Below, in pieces: positions 1-6,618 of a stretch of 13,198 nt of DNA. The stretch comes from Hungateiclostridiaceae bacterium UBA3922. Its GTDB lineage: Bacteria; Bacillota; Clostridia; Acetivibrionales; DTU013. The notes beneath the pieces were generated by a model. That model did no database searches. It was given only the letters and a program-made list of their open reading frames with translations, and was not told where the DNA came from. Numbering within the stretch: the first letter of the stretch is position 1; the number at the start of each line of letters is the position of its first letter. A program made the translations under genes and the position numbers. The stretch lies in contig DGEQ01000050.1 in assembly GCA_002386045.1 (NCBI GenBank), positions 8,337 through 21,534 on the forward strand, written 5' to 3'.

Positions 1-1413
1 TTTAAGGTACATCACCAGGTGCTTCCGCTCTTCTTCAAGTTCCCTGATCTCTTCCCTGAGCGCAGTCAGCCTGTCGGATATGCGGAACTGGTCCGACGGA
101 TCGGACTGTTGTGTCCTCAGCCTGTGCATTTCGAGTTTTTTGTTGCTTATCTCAAGGAGCAGTTCGTCCAGCCTTCTCACCATGGCCTGCCTGTTGAAGC
201 CTGTTACCTCCAGCACCGTTTTCCGCTCGATCTCGGATCCGCAGATGGGTACGGATATGTAGACCTCCGCGGTGATCCTTCCGCCGATGACCTGGCCGTT
301 GAACGAGTCGAAGAGTACGCCTTTTGCCATGATCTCGCTGTTGATGCAGTAATAACCTATGTGGACTTCCCCTCCGCAGATGATACTGGCGTTGTCGGCA
401 AACTTGACGTAGACGTTTTTCCCCGCCCGGATCTCGACCCTTTTCTTTGCCGATATGCCTCCCTTGATATAGATGCTGCCGTTCGTGCTGACAAGGCTCT
501 TTATATTCCCAAGGCCATAGGGGCTGTTGATTTCTATATCATTTGTGGCTTCAACGGAATACCCGTCGTTGACGGTGCCATGTATCGTGACGTATCCGTC
601 GAACTTGATGTTGCCTGTGGCCACTCCTGCGTCACCGTTTATTTCCAGGTGGTTGGAGACGCTGATCCTTCCGTCGGAGTAGTTTACGGCGCCGGATATT
701 TTCGATACGAGGATAGTCTTGCCTTCCATCCGGACCTCCTCGACCGTTTTCCTGTCATACAGCAATGGAGCCGTTTTGCCTTTTACCGGATCGATCACTT
801 TGCCCATGATGTTTTTGCCCGGTGTGCCTTCCGTCGCTTCTATACGTTCTCCAAGCCAATCGCCCGGCTTTACCCTGTTTATGAGCTTCATTTCATAAAA
901 ATCCACCCTGCCGCTTTCGGACACCTGCGGCTTCGCCTCCGCCAGTTCATACATCCTGATGACCGCATCCCTGCCGTTTTCAGCCGGGATGCCGCGCGCG
1001 ACCGTATACGGATGCAGTGGCTGCAGTTCACCGTCGAGGGCTCCGGTGTCTATGCCGAACACGACCCCGTTTTTCCGGAGCAGTGAGGCCACCGCGTCTC
1101 TCAGGGCATCCCTGGGGATGAGGGACAGTTCTTCTTTTGTCATGTAAAACGTGACGGTCGCGGTGAGGAAATCGACAGAGATGTCCAGGTGTATCTTGTC
1201 CCTGAACTCGCCTATCTTCCTGGGGCCGGCCGGTGCCGTGATCAGCATGCTTCGCAGCATATTCATGCCGGTTATCACCGCCTGAGGATGTTTTTCGAGG
1301 GCAGGGAGGAGCAGCTCCGGGTTGAAACCTTTCCTGTAGGTTTCAGCCATGACGTCTTTGCCTGATATGTAGATCTTCAGGTATTCGTCAATGTATATCA
1401 CATTCCCGTCCAT
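1..1413 (-). CDS. FapA-family (DUF342) polymer-forming protein, 3' end cut by window edge
   Basis: Read from the minus strand, an ATG at 1413 opens 471 codons with no stop before base 1, so the C-terminus is missing. Residues 1-160 form an alpha/beta N-terminal part. Residues 175-206 carry the typical DUF342 signature (INRVKPGDWLGERI, then EGTPGKNIMGKVI). Residues 240-400 are a long run of short beta strands with regular glycines (such as HLEINGDAG, YVTIHGTV, DIEINSPYG, SIYIKGG), as expected for the FapA beta-helix. Residues 408-471 are charged and heptad-like, a coiled coil. An AAAGGGGG ribosome binding site (1421-1428) supports the start. No signal peptide or membrane segment is seen, so it is probably cytoplasmic. 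In Vibrio, FapA influences polar flagellar assembly; in Clostridia the role of these proteins is unclear. No flagellar gene lies in this window. It is transcribed divergently from the carboxypeptidase at 1745. Family call is firm; function is open. Confidence 0.9.
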   Translation of the reverse strand, partial: MDGNVIYIDEYLKIYISGKDVMAETYRKGFNPELLLPALEKHPQAVITGMNMLRSMLITAPAGPRKIGEFRDKIHLDISVDFLTATVTFYMTKEELSLIPRDALRDAVASLLRKNGVVFGIDTGALDGELQPLHPYTVARGIPAENGRDAVIRMYELAEAKPQVSESGRVDFYEMKLINRVKPGDWLGERIEATEGTPGKNIMGKVIDPVKGKTAPLLYDRKTVEEVRMEGKTILVSKISGAVNYSDGRISVSNHLEINGDAGVATGNIKFDGYVTIHGTVNDGYSVEATNDIEINSPYGLGNIKSLVSTNGSIYIKGGISAKKRVEIRAGKNVYVKFADNASIICGGEVHIGYYCINSEIMAKGVLFDSFNGQVIGGRITAEVYISVPICGSEIERKTVLEVTGFNRQAMVRRLDELLLEISNKKLEMHRLRTQQSDPSDQFRISDRLTALREEIRELEEERKHLVMYLK

Positions 1414-1505
1414 CCGGACACCCCCTTTCCGGTTCGTTTTTTACTGACCCGTCTTTGCTCCGGGTCTTCCGCAGATCCCCGGCATATACCTTTTGCCGGA
1501 GACCC
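1414..1505 (-). promoter_or_regulatory. Structured 5' leader of the FapA-family gene with two competing hairpins
   Basis: In the minus-strand transcript, GGGTCT+CCGGCA (1505-1494) can pair with TGCCGG (1484-1479) and, across an 11-nt bulge, with AGACCC (1467-1462). Alternatively GACCCG (1466-1461) pairs perfectly with CGGGTC (1451-1446) around a 9-nt loop. Both use the 1462-1466 segment, so they exclude each other. Just before the start codon, CCGG at 1428-1431 and CCGG at 1414-1417 could hold the AAAGGGGG ribosome binding site in a loop. No U run follows, so a transcription terminator is unlikely. I matched it to no known riboswitch class. A regulatory role is inference. Confidence 0.35.
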
Positions 1506-1524
1506 TGGAAACAATGCTCTCCAA

Positions 1525-1555
1525 TATATAATTACCCAATATCAGTTGCTTTCAA
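1525..1555 (-). promoter_or_regulatory. Possible promoter of the FapA-family gene
   Basis: On the minus strand TTGAAA (1555-1550) matches a sigma-A -35 box at 5 of 6. It is followed after 16 nt by AATTAT (1533-1528) or, at a longer 20-nt spacing, TATATT. It would give a leader of about 100 nt that contains the hairpins at 1446-1505. The -10 choice is ambiguous, so this is a weak call. Confidence 0.25.
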
Positions 1556-1643
1556 TTATTATATCGGCTGTATCGACGTCAGCGACAAGCATTTTCAGTA
1601 CGGCCGGAGATATCGGCAACGTTGGCTGCATCACTGGCACGGT

Positions 1644-1680
1644 GACATAATTATGGCAGCGAAATCGACGACATAATTAT
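1644..1680. repeat. Two identical 11-bp direct repeats upstream of the carboxypeptidase gene
   Basis: GACATAATTAT occurs at 1644-1654 and again at 1670-1680, 26 bp apart start to start (about 2.5 helical turns). Each contains the 8-bp palindrome ATAATTAT. CATAAT at 1646-1651 could serve as a -10 box with TTGGCT at 1622-1627 as -35 (18-bp spacer). TTGTCA at 1683-1688 resembles a -35 box but has no good -10 partner. The copies may be operator sites or tandem -10 elements; this is inferred. Confidence 0.4.
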
Positions 1681-1730
1681 CCTTGTCATGTCTCATATTA
1701 TTCTTGTGAGTTTTTCTAGAGTATTATGAA

Positions 1731-1736
1731 AAAGGA
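1731..1736 (+). promoter_or_regulatory. Ribosome binding site that decides the carboxypeptidase start
   Basis: AAAGGA lies only 2 nt before the first ATG (1739) but 8 nt before the in-frame ATG at 1745, which is therefore the better start. A third in-frame ATG at 1748 is also possible. Confidence 0.6.
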
Positions 1737-1744
1737 CCATGGAG

Positions 1745-3031
1745 ATGATGGAACTGAAATACAACAGGATAATCATATGCTTTGCTGCGGCGGTTTACAT
1801 GCTGGTTACGGGATTTGCCGTCCTTCCGGTAAGTCAGGGGTCCTGCAGCGGAATGATGTCTGCGGCAGGTGACGGTGCAGAAGTCGGACCAGGCAGGATC
1901 TTTGCTTTGGCCAGGACTGTGGAAACCACTGCCCGCGGCAGCGAAACAGGGCAGGATGTGGAACCGCCTGTGATAAATGCGATGGCTGCGGTCGTCGTTG
2001 AAGAGTCGACAGGCAGGATCCTGTATGAAAAGAATGCGCTCCAGAAGCGTTCGATAGCAAGTACGACCAAGATAATGACGGCGTTGGTAGCACTGGAAAA
2101 TGCAAATGTCGAGGACGTTGTCACCGTCAGCAGGCGGGCGGCGAGTATAGGAGGTTCCGTGGCAAGCCTGAGACAGGGGGATAAGTACACGCTGAGGGAA
2201 CTCCTTTATGCGCTGCTCCTGGTCTCGGCCAATGATGCGGCGATCGCGATAGCCGAGCATGTCGGCGGCTCGGTGGAAGGATTTGCCGAGATGATGAACA
2301 AACGGGCCAGGTCGCTGGGGGCCGTCAACTCTAATTTCGTGACACCCCACGGCCTCGACAGGGAGAACCAGTACTCGACGGCGTACGATGTGGCGCTGAT
2401 AACGATAGAGGCCTTAAAGCATCCGCTGTTCCGTGAGATAGTCTCAACAGTGAGTTCATATATCCCGGGGCACAGCCTTTATAACACGAATGAGCTTCTT
2501 GGGTCGTATCCGGGGGCAGACGGAGTCAAGACGGGGTATACGGGAAAGGCAGGCAGGTGCCTGGTCGCGACGGCAAAAAAGAACGGCATGAGGCTTATTT
2601 CAGTGGTGCTGGGCTCTCCGACCAGGAGTGCCCGGGCGGAGGCTTCCAGGAAGCTGCTTGACTACGGGTTCAATAACTACAGGATGTACAGGCTGATGAG
2701 CAAAGGGGACGTCTATGCGAAGATACCTGTATACAGGGGAATTGTGGATCATGTCACGCTGAAGGCAGACAGGGACATAGTCCTGCCGCTGAGCCGGAAA
2801 GAAGCCGAAGCCCTGGAGGTGAGAGAACACGTGCCGGATGTCGTCAGTGCCCCGGTGTATGCCGGGTCTGTGTCCGGGTACGTCGAATTCGTGCTGGACG
2901 GCAGGGTCCTGGCCCAGAATGTGCTCAAGGCAAACGAGGATATAAGGAAAGCAAATTACCTGGACTACCTCGGCATGATTTTCGGTGCCTGGGGAAAGAT
3001 CATGCGGGAAGGGATGTTTGCCAGCCTGTGA
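1745..3031 (+). CDS. D-alanyl-D-alanine carboxypeptidase (PBP5/DacF-type, peptidase S11)
   Basis: Exported serine DD-peptidase that removes the terminal D-alanine from peptidoglycan pentapeptides outside the membrane. The 428-residue product (from ATG 1745) begins with a charged stretch and a hydrophobic segment at about 8-28, a signal peptide. All three active-site motifs are present: STTK at 106-109 (nucleophile Ser106, Lys109), SAN at 161-163, and KTG at 262-264 inside DGVKTGYTGKAGRC. The region after about 310 fits the PBP5 C-terminal beta domain. The last 25 residues (LDYLGMIFGAWGKIMREGMF) look like the amphipathic anchor that ties such enzymes to the outer face of the membrane. Length fits DacA/DacF enzymes. 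Spore-formers carry several paralogues (dacA, dacB, dacF), and I cannot tell which this is, so no symbol is given. No convincing terminator separates it from the downstream surface-protein operon. Confidence 0.95.
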   Translation: MMELKYNRIIICFAAAVYMLVTGFAVLPVSQGSCSGMMSAAGDGAEVGPGRIFALARTVETTARGSETGQDVEPPVINAMAAVVVEESTGRILYEKNALQKRSIASTTKIMTALVALENANVEDVVTVSRRAASIGGSVASLRQGDKYTLRELLYALLLVSANDAAIAIAEHVGGSVEGFAEMMNKRARSLGAVNSNFVTPHGLDRENQYSTAYDVALITIEALKHPLFREIVSTVSSYIPGHSLYNTNELLGSYPGADGVKTGYTGKAGRCLVATAKKNGMRLISVVLGSPTRSARAEASRKLLDYGFNNYRMYRLMSKGDVYAKIPVYRGIVDHVTLKADRDIVLPLSRKEAEALEVREHVPDVVSAPVYAGSVSGYVEFVLDGRVLAQNVLKANEDIRKANYLDYLGMIFGAWGKIMREGMFASL

Positions 3032-3073
3032 CCGAAGACGCTGATGGGGCCGTCTCACGTGGCCCGGATCCTG

Positions 3074-3137
3074 GGGGACTCACGGGACCGGTTCCCGGGG
3101 GACGGTTTTCAACTTTTTATCGGGGGACAGTTCGACA
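3074..3137 (+). repeat. Three degenerate GGGGACAGT-type repeats
   Basis: GGGGACT (3074-3080), GGGGACGGTTTTCAA (3098-3112) and GGGGACAGTTCGACA (3123-3137) lie at 24-25 bp spacing. They share the GGGGAC(A/G)GTT core and the near-28-bp spacing of the large array at 9433-9803 and are most simply older or decayed relatives. They lie in the gap after the carboxypeptidase gene. Confidence 0.55.
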
Positions 3138-3187
3138 CAGAAATAATTTCCCATAATATACCAATTTATTGGTAATTGGTGTAAAAT
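3132..3187 (+). promoter_or_regulatory. Possible promoter and palindromic operator before the TadE-like operon
   Basis: TCGACA (3132-3137, 5 of 6 to a -35 box) is followed after 16 nt by TAATAT (3154-3159). Directly downstream is the perfect inverted repeat TACCAA-TTTA-TTGGTA (3159-3174). It overlaps a second one, ACCAATT (3160-3166) with AATTGGT (3174-3180). TAAAAT at 3182-3187 is another -10-like box. This AT-rich island contrasts with the GC-rich surroundings. Promoter assignment is tentative; the palindromes are directly visible. Confidence 0.35.
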
Positions 3188-3267
3188 ATACATGCGTGCA
3201 GGATCATGGTTGTCGAAAAAGCGTGAGCCGCTGCACGATGCCGAAAAAGCTCATTCGGCCGATATGC

Positions 3268-3275
3268 AGGTGAGG
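3268..3275 (+). promoter_or_regulatory. Ribosome binding site that decides the first TadE-like start
   Basis: AGGTGAGG lies 6 nt before ATG 3282. The open frame extends upstream to an ATG at 3192, but that codon has no ribosome binding site and sits on the promoter-like region, so 3282 is preferred. Confidence 0.65.
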
Positions 3276-3281
3276 TCAGTT

Positions 3282-3968
3282 ATGGGATCGAACGGGAAGA
3301 AAACGGGGAATACGGATCTGGGAAGAACAGGGAAACCGGCCGGCGAGGGCGGCAGCATAACGGTGGAGGCTTCGATCGTGATCCCCCTGGTGATCATGGC
3401 CATATCCGCTGCCATATATATTGGGATGCTGCTTTACCAAAAAGCGCTGCTTCAGTCTGCGGCAGTTTCGGCGGCAGAAGCCGGGGCGGCGATATGGGCT
3501 TCGGGAGCGAATGACCCGGAGACATGCAGGCCGGGCCATGGCGCAGATGGTCCCGGGCTGTACAGGAGGCTGTACGACAGCGGGGCAGAGGCCAGGTTAA
3601 GGAAAATAGAGGAGTATGCGCTGTCCCTGGCAGCACGCAATGAACTGGTCGCTGCCGTACAGAGCGAAGCGGAAGTGGTCATCAAGGACAGCATCATCTG
3701 CAGAAGGCTTGAAGTGAGGATAAGCAAGTATTACAACATCCCGCTCGGCAGGTTCATAAAAATATTCGGCGGCAGCGATAAGGTCAGGATCACCGCGAAA
3801 GCGGTCTCGACCGTCTATGAGCCCGTGGAACTGATCCGCACGACGGATTTCATCATCGACCTTGAGAAAAAGCTGGAAGCCAGTTTCCCTGGACTGAAAG
3901 CGGTCGGCGATAAAGCCAGGGAGGCGATGAAAGGCCTGAAGGAAAGGCTCGAGCGGTTTGCCGACTGA
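3282..3968 (+). CDS. TadE-like pseudopilin / membrane-anchored surface protein
   Basis: A 228-residue product from ATG 3282. After a basic, hydrophilic 23-residue leader it carries GGSITVEASIVIPLV (23-37) followed by a hydrophobic helix to about residue 52. This is the TadE hallmark: a glycine cleavage site for a prepilin-type peptidase, then Glu at +5 (Glu29), and a membrane helix. The rest (55-228) is extracytoplasmic, mixed alpha/beta, ending in a charged helix (about 195-228). TadE proteins are minor pseudopilins needed for Tad/Flp pilus assembly. It is the first gene of a set with the DUF5702 and second TadE-like genes, the gap to the next gene being 53 bp. The family assignment rests on the N-terminal motif; whether it is assembled into a pilus cannot be judged, since no other Tad component is in view. 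Confidence 0.8.
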   Translation: MGSNGKKTGNTDLGRTGKPAGEGGSITVEASIVIPLVIMAISAAIYIGMLLYQKALLQSAAVSAAEAGAAIWASGANDPETCRPGHGADGPGLYRRLYDSGAEARLRKIEEYALSLAARNELVAAVQSEAEVVIKDSIICRRLEVRISKYYNIPLGRFIKIFGGSDKVRITAKAVSTVYEPVELIRTTDFIIDLEKKLEASFPGLKAVGDKAREAMKGLKERLERFAD

Positions 3969-4021
3969 AAGGAAACGGCATATGAGCTGCTGCGGTTTGA
4001 TGGATTTGGGGGGAACAGGAA

Positions 4022-6493
4022 GTGAGGAGAGGCATATCCGGCCAGGTTACTGTTTTTTCTGCGATAATAATGGCTGCCGTGCTGATGCTGGCAGGGATCC
4101 TGGTGGATGCGGCAAGGATGGATGCCGGACGCGGCATGGTGAGAAGAGCCGTCGAAACGGCGGCAGGATCTCTTCTTGCGGACTACAGCAGCAGGCTCAA
4201 AGACGGTTATGGCCTGTTTGCCATATCGGTCCGGGATAAGTACGAACTTCAGGACAGGTTCGAAGAATATCTCGCGAGCAACCTGGGCATACCCTGCAAT
4301 GATGGAGATCCCGGAGGAAACGTCGATCTTTTCGGGTTCAGGATCGAAAGGGTGGATGTGACGCCGATTTACAACCTTAGCGAAAACGGCACAATAAAAG
4401 CCCAGATACTCGAGTACATGAAGTATCGGGCGCCGACAGAACTTGTCGAGGGATTCATGTACAAGCTGACCGCGATGAAAGACCTGGGTGCAATGTCGGA
4501 AGCCTACAGGCAGAAGGTCGGCATAGACAAACTGCTGGCAGGCATGGACAAATCACAGCAGAAACTGAAGAGATACATCGACGGCCTGGGCGACAGCACT
4601 GCCAGGTTCGTCAACGGCTTCAACAGCGGCGGAAGCTGGGTGGCGGCGTTCAATGAGTTCAATTCGCTGACCGATGCTCTCACAGGTCTCGAAAGCAGGC
4701 TTGGATCGCTGGAAAGCAGCATAAACAGTCTCAAACAGCAATTGGCAGACATGAAGGACGATATGGACACCGAAAGCGTGAATAAGACGGACAGCGGCGA
4801 TGGCAGTGGTGCGGACAAAGACGGGAGCAGAGGTATGCAGGACCTGGCAGACATAAGGGAGGCAATGAGGCGGCAGCTTTCCGGCCTGGAGGAAGAACGC
4901 AGGCAGTTGGAAACAGCCAAAAGAGATACGATCGGCAGGCTGGATGACCTGTGGCATATTATAAGGGATACGCTGACATCCGAATACATCGGGCCAAACA
5001 GGAAGGCGCTGGATGAAATAACCAGTATCGCCCGGAAGGGCGAAAAAGCGCAGCAGGCCATAGCAAGGCTGGAACAGTTCATCGGCGGAAACTTCCCGGA
5101 TGGCGGGGGTGCGTTTTTAAAGGACTTCAAAGACCAGTTGACCGCAGAGCTTGCCGGATTGAAGGAACTCATACTCGAAGGCCGGAAGGCCGGCATGATG
5201 ATCGGACAGATAAACGACAACATCTCGACGCTTGAAGAGATCGTCCGTGAAATGGATGCGATACGGAAAAACTGCGGCGGCGGGATCCCGGCCGAAGGTT
5301 TGCCGATGTACTTCATCGACATGATCGGTGGTTACAGGAGCATCGACTATGATTACTCAAGGCCGGAGAAAGGCGGAAGGGAGGATGACCCAAGGAAGGG
5401 GAAGAGTGACGAGGTAAAAAAACTCATCCACAAACTGCTGCCCGGGGATGTCGATTACGAAGCAGCGGGTTTTTCCAGGGACAGCCTGCCGTCATATAGC
5501 AAAGTGATAACTGAAGATTTCAGCGAAAGGGACATGGATTTCATCGGCCGTCTGCCTGCCTCGACCGGCACTGCCGCCGGCAGTGATGCCGGGGTGTCGT
5601 ACAATGGCGATCTCGGCAATGTAGGAAATGAGGCTGATCTTTACGACGAGGAAAACGTGTTCCAGGAAAATGCCCTTGATTTCATCTCGAAAATCGGAAA
5701 TCTTGTCTCCGGACAGATCACTGCTTTGAGAGACAGCATTTACATAAATGAATATATTATGGGTACCTTCAAAAATTCGGTGCCGGAATTGGCAGCCGGA
5801 AACGGCAAGATAGCGGACACCGACCTGCATGGCGTTGAAAAGGGAAAGAAAGAGACATTTTATGACAGTGAGGTCGAGTATATCCTCCACGGCCAGCCTT
5901 CGCAGGAACTCAACAATATCATGACCAGGGGAGAACTGCTGCTGGTCAGGTTCGGACTCAATGCACTGCATGTCTATACGGATCCGGTCAAGAGGAACAG
6001 GGCGGTGACGATAGCGTCAGCCATATCAGGCTGGTGGACAGGCGGCGGCGGGATACCGCTGGTCTCAAACCTTATAATGGCCGGATGGAGCCTTGGCGAG
6101 TCCGTGATCGACGTCAGGGACCTGCTGGAGGGCAGATCAGTGCCGATCTACAAGATGAAGGGCGACTGGCGGCTCGACATCGGCATCGCTTCGGAAGCCG
6201 GCCCGAAAACGGATCCGAGGCTGCATTTCAATTACCATGACTACCTGCGGCTTTTCCTGCTTGCTGTATGCGAAGATACGAAACTGGGCAGGATCGGGGA
6301 CCTTATCCAGCTAAACATGTGCAATGCCGAGGGAACCGATAGTTTCAGGATGTCCGGGTGTAATACATGCGTACGTATAGAGGCGGAGGTGTCGATGAAA
6401 TACCTGTTCATTACGCATCCTTTCATCCGCAGGGAATCAAAAACCGGCGACGGAAGGTATCTGTACAAGGTGCTTTTATACGAGGGATACTGA
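4022..6493 (+). CDS. DUF5702 domain-containing TadG-like membrane-anchored protein
   Basis: An 823-residue product starting at GTG 4022, preceded by GGGGGG (4008-4013) and AGGA (4017-4020). The N-terminus GISGQVTVFSAIIMAAVLML has the G-x-x-T-V pseudopilin-like junction, but Phe stands where pilins and TadE have Glu at +5. One membrane helix spans about 8-28. Residues 160-420 are mostly long charged helices, with coiled-coil heptads near 212-248 and 275-315 split by a Gly/Ser/Asp linker (255-272). The C-terminal half has the DUF5702 features I recognise: LRDSIYINEYIMGTFKN (569-585), SEVEYILHGQPS (616-627), an Arg-Phe helix near 640-650, and SLGESVIDVRDLLEGRSVPIY (690-710). A Cys pair (780, 783) sits near the C-terminus. 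It is probably a single-pass protein with a large outside domain. Its biochemical function is unknown. Family call is confident; the exact start is less certain (see the poly-G finding). Confidence 0.82.
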   Translation: MRRGISGQVTVFSAIIMAAVLMLAGILVDAARMDAGRGMVRRAVETAAGSLLADYSSRLKDGYGLFAISVRDKYELQDRFEEYLASNLGIPCNDGDPGGNVDLFGFRIERVDVTPIYNLSENGTIKAQILEYMKYRAPTELVEGFMYKLTAMKDLGAMSEAYRQKVGIDKLLAGMDKSQQKLKRYIDGLGDSTARFVNGFNSGGSWVAAFNEFNSLTDALTGLESRLGSLESSINSLKQQLADMKDDMDTESVNKTDSGDGSGADKDGSRGMQDLADIREAMRRQLSGLEEERRQLETAKRDTIGRLDDLWHIIRDTLTSEYIGPNRKALDEITSIARKGEKAQQAIARLEQFIGGNFPDGGGAFLKDFKDQLTAELAGLKELILEGRKAGMMIGQINDNISTLEEIVREMDAIRKNCGGGIPAEGLPMYFIDMIGGYRSIDYDYSRPEKGGREDDPRKGKSDEVKKLIHKLLPGDVDYEAAGFSRDSLPSYSKVITEDFSERDMDFIGRLPASTGTAAGSDAGVSYNGDLGNVGNEADLYDEENVFQENALDFISKIGNLVSGQITALRDSIYINEYIMGTFKNSVPELAAGNGKIADTDLHGVEKGKKETFYDSEVEYILHGQPSQELNNIMTRGELLLVRFGLNALHVYTDPVKRNRAVTIASAISGWWTGGGGIPLVSNLIMAGWSLGESVIDVRDLLEGRSVPIYKMKGDWRLDIGIASEAGPKTDPRLHFNYHDYLRLFLLAVCEDTKLGRIGDLIQLNMCNAEGTDSFRMSGCNTCVRIEAEVSMKYLFITHPFIRRESKTGDGRYLYKVLLYEGY

Positions 6494-6618
6494 AGTTCCC
6501 GGCGAGGCTGCGTCCAGGCTGCCATGGTACGCGGGAACTGCCGCGGCATGCGGCCGGGTCGAAGCATGTCTGCCCGCAGCAGAAGCATATCTGCCTGTTT
6601 GAAAGGAAACCGCCTGGC
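6494..6618 (+). other. Leader between the DUF5702 and second TadE-like genes
   Basis: This gap of 125 bp has AGTTCCCG (6494-6501) and CGGGAACT (6532-6539), a perfect 8-bp inverted repeat around a 30-nt loop that starts right after the DUF5702 stop codon. No T run follows, so it is not a classical terminator. The open frame of the next gene runs back through it to 6367 but has no good start there. The hairpin could stabilise the upstream mRNA or tune the downstream gene; that is inference. Confidence 0.3.

Larger units (their letters stand above)
1414..1744. other. Divergent intergenic control region, no gene
   Basis: This stretch of about 330 bp separates two divergently transcribed genes. 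It contains the FapA-gene leader, two copies of GACATAATTAT, and AT-rich stretches near 1520-1560 and 1690-1730. A 73-codon open frame at 1455-1676 has no ribosome binding site and crosses the hairpins and repeats, so I do not call it a gene. Confidence 0.7.

Noticed and set aside
19..1086. Plus-strand open frame of 355 codons
   Set aside because: It is antisense to the FapA-family gene, whose minus-strand translation has clear family motifs and a ribosome binding site.
1121..1135. GGGGACAGTTCTTCA-like copy within the FapA gene (13 of 15 match)
   Set aside because: It lies inside coding sequence as an ordinary Lys-Glu-Glu-Leu-Ser stretch and stands alone; chance is the simpler reading.
1455..1676. 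Small plus-strand gene in the divergent region
   Set aside because: No ribosome binding site, no recognisable protein features, and it overlaps hairpins and direct repeats.
3048..3120. Intrinsic terminator after the carboxypeptidase gene
   Set aside because: Only short stems (GGGCC/GGCCC and GGGA/TCCC) are seen, and the nearby TTTTT is not directly after a stable stem.
3982..4239. Separate 85-residue Cys-rich small gene
   Set aside because: It has a good ribosome binding site, but most of it overlaps the DUF5702 N-terminus in another frame; kept only as a finding about the start region.
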